Below are positions 6,484-15,100 of a DNA stretch of 15,166 nt, piece by piece. Where the stretch lies: contig VXON01000179.1 of assembly GCA_009840065.1 (NCBI GenBank), forward strand, positions 1-15,166, in the 5' to 3' direction. Within the stretch, counting starts at the first letter, position 1. Each line of letters opens with the position of its first letter. This stretch comes from Cenarchaeum sp. SB0662_bin_33. GTDB lineage: Archaea; Thermoproteota; Nitrososphaeria; Nitrososphaerales; Nitrosopumilaceae. The notes beneath the pieces are model-generated. The model saw only the letters and a program-made list of their open reading frames with translations. It was not told the DNA's origin and did not search any database. A program made the position numbers and the translations under genes.

Positions 6484-6499
6484 TATACAATATTGTATA
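6484..6499. promoter_or_regulatory. 16-bp perfect palindrome TATACAATATTGTATA in a divergent promoter
   Basis: It lies between the divergent 113-aa gene (ATG 6477) and GGGP synthase (ATG 6546). It overlaps the expected TATA position for the minus-strand gene and is 47-62 bp upstream of the plus-strand ATG. It could be a two-way TATA box or a dimer-binding operator. Its right part is included in ATATTGTATATG (6490-6501), which also occurs exactly at 2830-2841 in the other divergent promoter of this window. Confidence 0.55.
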
Positions 6500-6512
6500 T
6501 GTGACTGTTAAA

Positions 6513-6522
6513 AACTTTAAAG
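6513..6522 (+). promoter_or_regulatory. Candidate TATA box of GGGP synthase-DP2 unit
   Basis: AACTTTAAAG lies 24-33 bp upstream of the ATG at 6546, the correct spacing for a leaderless archaeal transcript. It supports that ATG over the upstream in-frame GTG at 6501, which would fall upstream of the promoter. Confidence 0.4.
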
Positions 6523-6545
6523 GGCATATTTCATCTTGTGGTATA

Positions 6546-7289
6546 ATGCGAGCAACAGAGAAATATCTGCGGAAGGAGTTGGAGAGTAAGAAGGCATTAC
6601 TGTTTGTTCTTGTGGACTCTGAGGACTCTCAGGGCGCTGAGACTGCAGAGCGTGCTATCGCCGCCGAGCAGGCAGGGGCATCGGTGATACTGGTGGGTGG
6701 CTCGTCTGCAACAAACTCTTTTGAGATGGCCGAGGTAGTCAGGAGCATCAAGCAGCGTGTCAAGATACCCATTATACTGTTTCCTGGTAACATTACTGGA
6801 ATAGTTCCAGAGGCGGATGCCATACTATTTAGTTCACTTTTAAACTCTGAGAATCCATACTACATAACACAGGCCCAGGCGTTGGGCGCCCCAAACATTC
6901 GAAAGTTTGGAATAGAACCACTCCCTACAGCGTACCTTGTCATAGGTGATGGGACATCTGCCTGGTTCGTGGGGTCTGCCCGGGGAATACCATTTGATAA
7001 GCCAAAGATAGCTGCTGCATACTCATTGGCAGCCCAGTTCTTTGGAATGCGGTTTGTATATTTGGAGGCAGGCTCGGGCTCTAAAGAGACCGTCACACCG
7101 GAGATGGTAGGTGCAGTACGCTTGGCCTTTGATGGGTTTTTGATAGTGGGGGGTGGCATAAATAACGCACAGACCGCTAGGGATTTGGTAAGGGCGGGTG
7201 CAGATGCCCTTGTGATTGGCACATTCTTTGAGCAGAAAGAGAATCAACATAAACTATCAGAGATTGCGCAGGCAGTTATGTCAGACTAG
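6546..7289 (+). CDS. Geranylgeranylglyceryl phosphate synthase (GGGPS/PcrB family, group II)
   Basis: This enzyme joins geranylgeranyl diphosphate to sn-glycerol-1-phosphate, the first committed step of archaeal ether-lipid synthesis. The 247-aa TIM-barrel protein shows ALLFVLVDSED (17-27, strand 1 Mg/diphosphate region), VGGSSAT (50-56), ILFPGN (77-82), FGIEPLPTAYLVI (121-133), VYLEAGSGS (171-179), VGGGI (201-205) and GADALVIGT (218-226), in the family order. The glycerol-1-phosphate binding segments are intact. The usual L-I-D-P-D segment is here L-V-D-S-E-D. The frame extends upstream to a GTG at 6501, but the ATG at 6546 gives the usual N-terminus and a sensible promoter spacing. The DP2 gene begins 2 bp after the stop, so the two are very likely one transcription unit. 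Confidence 0.9.
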   Translation: MRATEKYLRKELESKKALLFVLVDSEDSQGAETAERAIAAEQAGASVILVGGSSATNSFEMAEVVRSIKQRVKIPIILFPGNITGIVPEADAILFSSLLNSENPYYITQAQALGAPNIRKFGIEPLPTAYLVIGDGTSAWFVGSARGIPFDKPKIAAAYSLAAQFFGMRFVYLEAGSGSKETVTPEMVGAVRLAFDGFLIVGGGINNAQTARDLVRAGADALVIGTFFEQKENQHKLSEIAQAVMSD

Positions 7290-7291
7290 AA

Positions 7292-10200
7292 TTGTCTGAT
7301 ATACCACTAGACAATATATCAATGCCTGATGAGTACAGGCGGTATTATCATTCATTAATACACTATACAACTACTGTGCATGAGAGGGCTGCCGATGCCA
7401 GATCAACCCAATTTGATGTATCGGACGTTGTAGAACCAAAGATAGCCTTTGATCTGCCTGACCGGGTTGCAAAGATGCACAATGTTAACATAACCCGGAC
7501 ACTTCGCGAGATGCTAAACCGGATGGACAAGGAGATAGCTGCAAAAGAGATCGCCAACCTTATAGTAAAAGGCGAATTTCTCCCACCGGACACGCCGCTA
7601 GAGGAGCGGCTTGACCTAGCCGTCCGGGTAGGGCTGGCAATCGTCACCGAGGGTGTCACTATAGCACCACTACAGGGTATAAGCAGTGTAGATATAAAGG
7701 AGAACAGAGATGGTACAAAATATCTATCGGTCTCGATTGCCGGCCCCATGAGGTCTGCTGGCGGTACGGAGTCTGCAGCCACAATGCTGATTGCAGACCA
7801 TGTCAGAGTGACGGCGGGACTTGACAGATACCAGGCAGACTCTTTTGGTGATGATGAGGCCGGCCGCTTTGTTGAAGAGTTGCGCCTTTACGAGAGGGAT
7901 GTTGGCAACTTTCAGTATAATGTTACAGACGAGGATATCGTACATGTCATATCAAACTTGCCGGTAGAGTTGGCCGGAGTGGATACAGACCCCTATGAGG
8001 TGGTCAATCATAGGAACATGCGCAGGATACGGACAGACCGGGTTCGAGGTGGCGCCCTCCGCGTACTCAATGACGGTCTGATAGGCAGGGCTAAAAAACT
8101 ACGAAAACGTGTAGAGATGTACAAACTACAGGGCTGGGACTGGCTTCGGGATTTAAAGGGCGCCACAAAGATGCAGGACTCTGAGGATGACTCTACAAAA
8201 CGCATGCGGGGTGTAATTACGGGGCGCTCTGTACTCTCTACTGCTGGGAAGATAGGCGGTTTTCGCTTGAGGTATGGCCGTTCGTGCAATACCGGATTTG
8301 CAAATGTGGGCGTTCACCCTGCCATAGCAGAGTTGCTTGAATATACAATAGTGGTGGGCACCCAGATAAAGACCGATATACCTGGCAAGGGTGCGACCAT
8401 AGCGTTTGTTGACTCCATAGAGCCTCCTACGGTAATGCTAAAAAATGGGAATGTTGTCAAAATTGTGGATGCGCAGCACGCGTTTTCACTTCGGAACAGC
8501 ATACAGAGAATACTACATCTGGGTGACATACTGATATCATTTGGTGATTTCCTAGAGAACAACTCTACACTAATACCCACAGGTTATGTTGAGGAGTTCT
8601 GGGATAGGGAGGCAGCCGAACACCAGATACATCTTGATCACACACCTACACTCTCCGAAGCGCTGCAGCTATCCACCAAACTATCCATACCACTACACCC
8701 CAAATACCTATACTTTTGGGATTTGATATCAAGTAGTGAATTACAGTTACTGTTAAAACCCAATAACTCAAATGCCGACTCCATATCATACGGATTGCAG
8801 GCTAAAAAGGTACTCGAAAAGTTAGGTGTCCCCCATGTGATGCAGAATGACCTGGCAGTACTTACAGGTGATGAGGCCAGGCTCTTTTATGCAGTTGTAT
8901 TTTCGGGAAAGCCAGCACTTGATGTGCCGCCCATATTGGCACTAAGTCAGGCATCAGGAATAACACTACGCCCCAAGTTTTCGGTATCGATAGGGGTGCG
9001 GATTGGCCGCCCTGAAAAGGCTGCGGCCAGAACCATGAATCCTCCCATACACTCCCTGTTTCCCATAGGTAATAGTGGCGGCCCGACCCGGGACATACTA
9101 AAGGCCTCCCATACCGAGCCCTTTATTACAGATATAACATTGCGCGGCTGTGTAAGCTGCGGCGAGACTTCATTGGGCCTGATATGTCGTCAATGCAACA
9201 GCGTAACCGGCGTTCAAAGATGGTGTAGGTGGTGTAAGATATTCCTTGATGAGATGGAATGCCCCAACTGTCACAAGGATACTACTGCGCACCAAGATCG
9301 TGCATTTCCATTAAAGTCCGAGCTTACATCCTCACAGGCCCGGGTACAGTATAGGGCGCATGAGCCATTCAAGGGTGTCGTCTCCCTGATAGGCCATGAC
9401 CGAACGCCCGAACCACTAGAGAAGGGGCTACTGAGACAGGCGTTTGGCCTGACTACATTCAAGGACGGCACGGTCCGCTTTGATGCCACCAACGTTACAC
9501 TGACCCACTTTAAGCCCTCCTGGCTGAATACATCACTGGAATCCCTTAAAAAATTGGGCTATACCCACGACATACACAACAAACCACTAGTTGACAAGGC
9601 GCAGATGGTGGAGTTGTTCATACAGGACATAATACTGCCCATTGAGTGCGGCAGTTACTTTGTGCAGGCCGCCTCATACGTGGATGAACTATTATACCGG
9701 TTCTATGGCAAGGAGCGATTCTATAATGTGAAGCATGTGGATGATCTGGTAGGTCATCTTGTGGCGGGCTTGGCCCCTCACACCTCTGTGGGTGTGGTTG
9801 GGCGCATAGTCGGGTTTACCAACACACAGGTCTGTTTTGCGACCCCCAACTGGCATGCGGCCAAACGCCGTGACTCTGATGGTGATGCAGACTCGGCCAT
9901 ACTACTCTTGGATGCAATGCTGAATTTTTCTAAAAAATTTCTTTCAGACAAGATTGGCGGCCTGATGGACGCGCCCCTCCTAATACAGCCCACCGTTCTT
10001 CCCCACGAGTCTCCGCCCCAGGCCCATAATCTGGAAGTATGCAGCGCCTACCCGTTGCAGTTCTTTGAGGATACATTAATGAAGAAGCGGGCTGCTGATG
10101 TTACAAGTGTGGCTCTAAGTAGTGCACGTCTTGACACCATACAACAGTTCTCTGACTACATGTTTACACACTACACATCAACCCTTGTCACATCCAGGTC

Positions 10201-10621
10201 CCAGAGCGCATACACTACGCTGGGCTCCATGCTGGATAAACTGGACATGCAGATCAAAAACGCCAATCTGATAGATGCTGTAGATACACCAGAGACCGTC
10301 AATAACGTGATAACCACCCATCTTGTACCGGACATAATGGGGAACCTGCGGTCGTACGCCCGGCAAAAATTTAGGTGTACGGCGTGTGGTGCACAGTTCA
10401 GGCGCCCACCATTAAGCGGACGGTGTGCCTGCGGCAAGGTTCCAATATCCACAATAGCGCGGGCATCCGTAGAAAAGTATCTCCAGATAACCCAGAGGCT
10501 GGTGTCAAGGTATGATGTGGGCGAGTACCAAAAAGATCGTGTCCGGGCTCTGTCCGAAGAGATAGAACTGGTCTTTGGCAAGGGTAGTGGGGAGCAGATG
10601 CTGCTGACCGACTATGTGTGA
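7292..10621 (+). CDS. polC: DNA polymerase D large (catalytic) subunit DP2
   Basis: This is the polymerising subunit of the archaeal replicative polymerase D. The 1109-aa protein has an N-terminal helical region starting at DEYRRYYHSL and a conserved SIAGPMRSAGGTESAA block (148-163). The two-barrel catalytic core includes DSDGDADS (861-868), where D863 and D865 match the catalytic Asp pair. An eight-cysteine zinc module lies at 620-660 (C620, C623, C632, C635, C645, C648, C657, C660), and a C-terminal zinc site has C1029, C1032, C1045 and C1047. No intein is present and the length is normal. The TTG at 7292 gives the longest sensible N-terminus, starting 2 bp after GGGPS; the ATG at 7322 is a credible alternative (1099 aa). 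The gene converges with glyA, with 5 bp between stop codons. Confidence 0.95.
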   Translation: MSDIPLDNISMPDEYRRYYHSLIHYTTTVHERAADARSTQFDVSDVVEPKIAFDLPDRVAKMHNVNITRTLREMLNRMDKEIAAKEIANLIVKGEFLPPDTPLEERLDLAVRVGLAIVTEGVTIAPLQGISSVDIKENRDGTKYLSVSIAGPMRSAGGTESAATMLIADHVRVTAGLDRYQADSFGDDEAGRFVEELRLYERDVGNFQYNVTDEDIVHVISNLPVELAGVDTDPYEVVNHRNMRRIRTDRVRGGALRVLNDGLIGRAKKLRKRVEMYKLQGWDWLRDLKGATKMQDSEDDSTKRMRGVITGRSVLSTAGKIGGFRLRYGRSCNTGFANVGVHPAIAELLEYTIVVGTQIKTDIPGKGATIAFVDSIEPPTVMLKNGNVVKIVDAQHAFSLRNSIQRILHLGDILISFGDFLENNSTLIPTGYVEEFWDREAAEHQIHLDHTPTLSEALQLSTKLSIPLHPKYLYFWDLISSSELQLLLKPNNSNADSISYGLQAKKVLEKLGVPHVMQNDLAVLTGDEARLFYAVVFSGKPALDVPPILALSQASGITLRPKFSVSIGVRIGRPEKAAARTMNPPIHSLFPIGNSGGPTRDILKASHTEPFITDITLRGCVSCGETSLGLICRQCNSVTGVQRWCRWCKIFLDEMECPNCHKDTTAHQDRAFPLKSELTSSQARVQYRAHEPFKGVVSLIGHDRTPEPLEKGLLRQAFGLTTFKDGTVRFDATNVTLTHFKPSWLNTSLESLKKLGYTHDIHNKPLVDKAQMVELFIQDIILPIECGSYFVQAASYVDELLYRFYGKERFYNVKHVDDLVGHLVAGLAPHTSVGVVGRIVGFTNTQVCFATPNWHAAKRRDSDGDADSAILLLDAMLNFSKKFLSDKIGGLMDAPLLIQPTVLPHESPPQAHNLEVCSAYPLQFFEDTLMKKRAADVTSVALSSARLDTIQQFSDYMFTHYTSTLVTSRSQSAYTTLGSMLDKLDMQIKNANLIDAVDTPETVNNVITTHLVPDIMGNLRSYARQKFRCTACGAQFRRPPLSGRCACGKVPISTIARASVEKYLQITQRLVSRYDVGEYQKDRVRALSEEIELVFGKGSGEQMLLTDYV

Positions 10622-10626
10622 TTGAT

Positions 10627-11940
10627 TTAACGCAGTCTCATGTACTTGTAGGCGCCCGTCTCTCCATCAAAACAGTAATGTACATTTTGATAGTCTCCTC
10701 TGAGCTGTTTTACCTCATCCTTAATGATGCGGACATCCTTCTTCTCTATTATTACCTGCCGTATCAAGCCTGCCACCTCCTTCATCTCAGACTCTTTCAT
10801 TCCCAGCCTGGTGATCTCGGAGACGCCCAGACGTATGCCGCCTGGATGAAAGTAGTGTCGGCCTGCCTTTATATCACCGGGTATCAGCTGGCGGTTCACT
10901 ATGATGTTGGCCTTCTCCAAATCCACCTCCACGGTACCCCCATCTGAATAATCCAGTACATTGACTGCCACTTGGTGCGATTTGGTAAAGCCGTTGTCTT
11001 CACCAAGTACCTTAAAGCCCACATCATTCAGAGACTCTGCCAACACCCTTGCATTTGCCACTACCTGCTTTGCGTATGCTGCGCCAAACTTTAACATTTC
11101 GGCAAACGCTATTGCCTTGGCTGCCATATGATGTATGTGGTGGCTACTGGTGGTACCGGGAAATACGGCCTTTTTGATATCATCACTATGTGTATCAGAA
11201 GCTAGAATCAACCCCCCCTGAGGCCCAAAGAGCGTCTTGTGGGTACTCATAGTCATTGTATCCGCCCCCTCCCTTAGAGGGTCCTGGAATACGCCACCGG
11301 CAATAAGTCCTGCCACATGGGCGGCATCATAATTTATGTGCATGTTGTATCCTTTTAAAAAGTCCACCAGTTCCCTTACGGGGTGTGGAAACAGAAAGAG
11401 CGAGCCGCCAAACATGGCCATCTTGGGAGTCTTATTGTCTTGTACCATACGTTCTACCTTCTGCTTTGTCTTGTCTACATCAATATTCATCTGTGTAGCA
11501 TCAAATGGATAGAACTCTACATCCAGTCCATGCACCAACCCTGCAGTTCCGGCATGTTCGCGCTTACCGTGCGAAATATGTCCGCCGGCTGGAATGGATG
11601 GCGCAATCATGACATCTTTTGGCTGCGTAAAGGCTGAGTACACTGCTAGGTTGGCCAATACCCCGGACGGCGGCCTCACATCTACAAACTCGGCATTATA
11701 CAACTCCTGGGCCAGCTGCATGCATATTACTTCGACCTCGTCTATGTATGTACACCCGGCGTAAACCCGTTCTCCAGGCCATCCTTCGGCATATCTGTTT
11801 CCAAAGTCTGATGCTAGTGCCTCCCGGACTGCAGGACTTGGTATATTCTCGCTGGCGATGAGAGGTATGGATTCGTTGAACCATTCATGGTGTCTCTCTA
11901 ACTTCTCAAATACATCATTGTATAGTGCTTCTGCCGACAT
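10627..11940 (-). CDS. glyA: Serine hydroxymethyltransferase
   Basis: This PLP enzyme interconverts serine and glycine with transfer of a one-carbon unit to a pterin cofactor. At 437 aa it is full length for the family. Motifs: LIASEN (27-32), GNRYAEGWPGERVYAGC (47-63), SGVLANLAVY (92-101), the PLP-binding YDAAHVAGLIAGG (204-216, with D205), and the Schiff-base lysine in TMSTHKTLFGPQGG (K235). The C-terminal domain includes HPGGIRLGVSEITRLGM. The start at 11940 is supported by a TATA box 23-31 bp upstream. It is convergent with DP2 and downstream, on the same strand, of the propeller-Cache gene, but its own promoter suggests independent transcription. This is a metabolic gene with no obvious functional tie to its neighbours. 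Confidence 0.95.
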   Translation of the reverse strand: MSAEALYNDVFEKLERHHEWFNESIPLIASENIPSPAVREALASDFGNRYAEGWPGERVYAGCTYIDEVEVICMQLAQELYNAEFVDVRPPSGVLANLAVYSAFTQPKDVMIAPSIPAGGHISHGKREHAGTAGLVHGLDVEFYPFDATQMNIDVDKTKQKVERMVQDNKTPKMAMFGGSLFLFPHPVRELVDFLKGYNMHINYDAAHVAGLIAGGVFQDPLREGADTMTMSTHKTLFGPQGGLILASDTHSDDIKKAVFPGTTSSHHIHHMAAKAIAFAEMLKFGAAYAKQVVANARVLAESLNDVGFKVLGEDNGFTKSHQVAVNVLDYSDGGTVEVDLEKANIIVNRQLIPGDIKAGRHYFHPGGIRLGVSEITRLGMKESEMKEVAGLIRQVIIEKKDVRIIKDEVKQLRGDYQNVHYCFDGETGAYKYMRLR

Positions 11941-12124
11941 GATGGTATATTCTTTTTATCCCAATTTATAGCCCATCCTTTTGAGGATCCTTGTTGTGGA
12001 ATTCCCAACACATCTCGCCGTTCCGGGGGGCGCAATAAATACGGGTACCATTTACTACTGCGACTGGACTCTGCCGACAAAATTATTCTAAATGTTGCTG
12101 ATATAAAGTAAAATTAACACAAGA
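11941..12124. other. Intergenic region between the propeller-Cache gene and glyA
   Basis: The 184 bp hold the glyA TATA box. They also hold an imperfect dyad GTTGTGGAATTCCCAAC (about 11993-12009) and, just after the upstream gene's stop, an AT-rich minus-strand segment with T-runs (GTTAATTTTACTTTAT, about 12105-12120) that could serve as an archaeal terminator. No small ORF or RNA was recognised. Confidence 0.4.
11963..11971 (-). promoter_or_regulatory. TATA box of glyA
   Basis: On the minus strand this reads CTATAAATT, 23-31 bp upstream of the ATG at 11940. It is nearly the same core as the methyltransferase box (TTATAAATT). Confidence 0.6.
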
Positions 12125-15100
12125 CTATTCGGCATAGTCATAATAACCAGACCCGAATATGTATCCATCATACAGGTATAGCCAAGAGCGCTTGTTCTCC
12201 TCCTCACCGGTCAGGGGGTTGACAAAGGTATAGTGTGACCATGTGCCCCCATTGTTCTCTAGTTCAGCTAGTATGTCCTCAACCGGCCTGTCTGCCTCGG
12301 TAAGTGCCACCCCCACATCCCCATTTCTGGAGGGGTCGGCACCATGTGCCTCTATCACGTAGGTTGATGCGTTGAGCACAAACGGATAAGTATCTGCGGA
12401 CTCTCCCTCGGATATGGCATCAATTGCAGTAAATGTGCCAGTGGGGTCGTTCTGATATAACAGTACTGTATTATGAACTATGGCTTGAACTTGAGAGTCG
12501 CGTATATAGTAGCCGGACGCAAAGACATACCCATCATGCAGGTACAACCATGTGCGTTTTGGCTGGCTGGTGCCAGTGTCTGGATTTAGAAAGATGTATG
12601 ATGTCCATGTGCCACCATCTGTGAGAAGCTCTTCCTGAATCTGAGACCACGGCTTTTCACCCACGTGAATAGAACCGGCAGGTATTGCCCCCACTAGGTG
12701 TGGGTAGGCGCCATGCGCCACGGTCTCTGATGTGGTAAAGTTCAGTACAAGTGGGTAGAGTGCGTCGGTACTTGCCGGCACCTTGGGGGTTATCATGTCA
12801 AATGCGGTATCCCCTTCGTTTTCATATAGGAAGACGGCACGGTCTACCACCGACTGCACCTCGGAATCTGGAATGTAATAACCTGACGTAAAGAGCAGAT
12901 CATCGTATAGGTAAACCCATGAGCGCTTGGTCTGCTCTGTACCGGTTGCGGGGTTTGTAAACAATGACTCAAACCACACGCTTCCAGCCTCTACAAGATC
13001 CGTATGTAGTAACAACTGGCTCCTGTCTGCACCGACAGGAAGTCCGCCCACATCCTCCACATAACCTAGAGGGGCGCCACTGGCCACTATTGTACCTGTC
13101 TGGGTTAGTATAGACACGTAGTGGGCATCATCACCCAATCCTATGCCGCGGTTTACTGATTCAAAGGAGTCTTCCCCCAAAGACCTGTAGCCGGCGACGG
13201 CTAGGTCCACCTCTGCCTGCACACGCGCGTCGGGTAGGTAGTAACCTGATGCAAATATGTACCCATCGTGCAGTTGTAGATAGGTACGCTTGAGCTGAAT
13301 GGTGTTGGTGTCTGGGTTTTTAAAGACATAGGATGCCCAAGCATCTCCATCTGCTAACATCTCTTCCTGAATCTGTGGCCATGGCCTGTCTGCCTGGTGA
13401 AGGGATGTTGTGGGTACGGCCCCCAATAGGTGTGGGTAGGCACCATGTGCCACGGTCTCTGATGTGGTAAAGTTCAGCACAAGCGGGTAGAGGTCATCTG
13501 TGTGGGCGGCCTCCTCTGGAGTTATTATGTCAAAGGCGGCCTCACTGTTGGACTCATACAAAAGATGGGCCCCCTCAACTAGGGATTGTATACGTGAATC
13601 GGGTAGATGGTAACCGTAACCAAAGACGTATTCATCATAAACCTTCAACCACATCCGTGTTGGCTGTAGTGTGTTGGCATCGGGATTCTGGGATATATAT
13701 GATACCCAAGTATGCCCGTACATCTCCAACTCGGCGACTATCTGCGCGTGGGTCTTTACACTATTGTGTAGCATGCCGTCTAAGTCATCCATATGAACGA
13801 ATATGGATGGCCCCTCTGCGGAGATCACATCAAACACTACTGCCTCCCCCGACTTGTACCTCTCGACGGCCCCCTCTGCCATGGACTGGACCTGTGTGTC
13901 GTGCAGGTAGTGGCCGGAACCGAAGATGTAGCCATCATGCTCGTACAACCAAGAGCGCTTCTGTTGTATTATGTTTGTGTCCGGGTGCGGAAACATATGG
14001 TTCACCCAAGTACCACCGTTTATCGAAATATCATTGAGAATAATATCAAGCGGCCTGTCTGCCTCACTAAGCGTGTTTTGGAAGATGCCCTCTAGGCTGG
14101 TGTCAACCTCATGCATAACCACATTACCAGTATCTGCACTAAGAACAAATACTGCGGGACCGTATACAACCTGTGCATCTTTGGACCCAGATACATTACC
14201 ATCAATATTATAATGTAGAATTGCTTCTGTTACAGTGGATATGACTCTTGCCTCAATACTATCAACATCAAACATGTCCAGTATGTGGGATGTGTGTGCC
14301 GGGCTAGTATCTGTAGCAGGCGCATGCTGAGAGTCATATATTGTGGTTATTGCTACAGGCTCCAATGGATCAGTTATGTCGATCACCTGAATGGCATCAT
14401 CCGTGTAACTTGCCACTAACATGTATGTTTGATCAGACCCAGTAAAGATACTCATACTGCTTGCGCCCTCAAGCCCATCAAAACCATCTTCTCCATCAAC
14501 TATTACACCCACCGGCAAGGGGTTGGCCGGATTTGTCATATCAATCACCTGAATGGAGTTGTCGCCAAAACCAGATGCCAGCACATATGTGTTGCCGGAC
14601 ACAACAACCGACTCGATACGACTTACTGTTTTGAGACCATCAAAACCACCTTCACCATCTTGTATGGTGGCCACCGGCATGGGGGCATTTGGGTCAGTTA
14701 CATCGATTATCTGAATATAATTTCTATAATAACTAGCCACCAGCGCATATGTACTCTCAGATATTGTGACGGTGTCGACATGTGTTGGCCGAAGCAAGGT
14801 AACCACATTACCATCGCCCCCGACTCTGGCAGGCAAGGGGTTGGTAGGATCTGTTAAATTCAGCACTCCCATGGTATTGTCTTCAAAGCCTACTACCAGA
14901 GCGTATATGCTGTCTTGCGTGTTGACTATGGCCAGACTGATTGCGCCCTCAAGCCCATCAAAACCATCTGCGCCATACAAGATAGTTGTCACAGGTGTGG
15001 GTGAAGAGGGGTCGCCCACATCCACGATCTGAATGGCGCTGTCCAACAGGCTGGTTATCAGAGCGTAGGTAGTTTCAGGCGTAACAATAAAATCAATGTC

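Noticed and set aside
6501..6545. Upstream GTG start for GGGP synthase
   Set aside because: It would place the start inside the palindromic promoter region and add residues (TVKNFKGHISSCGI) with no family likeness; the ATG at 6546 has a suitable TATA-like box.
11898..12080. 60-codon frame upstream of and overlapping the glyA start
   Set aside because: It overlaps the glyA promoter and N-terminus in another frame and has no protein-like features.
12433..15032. Several plus-strand frames opposite the propeller-Cache gene
   Set aside because: They mirror the repeat structure of the real minus-strand gene and have shadow-type composition.
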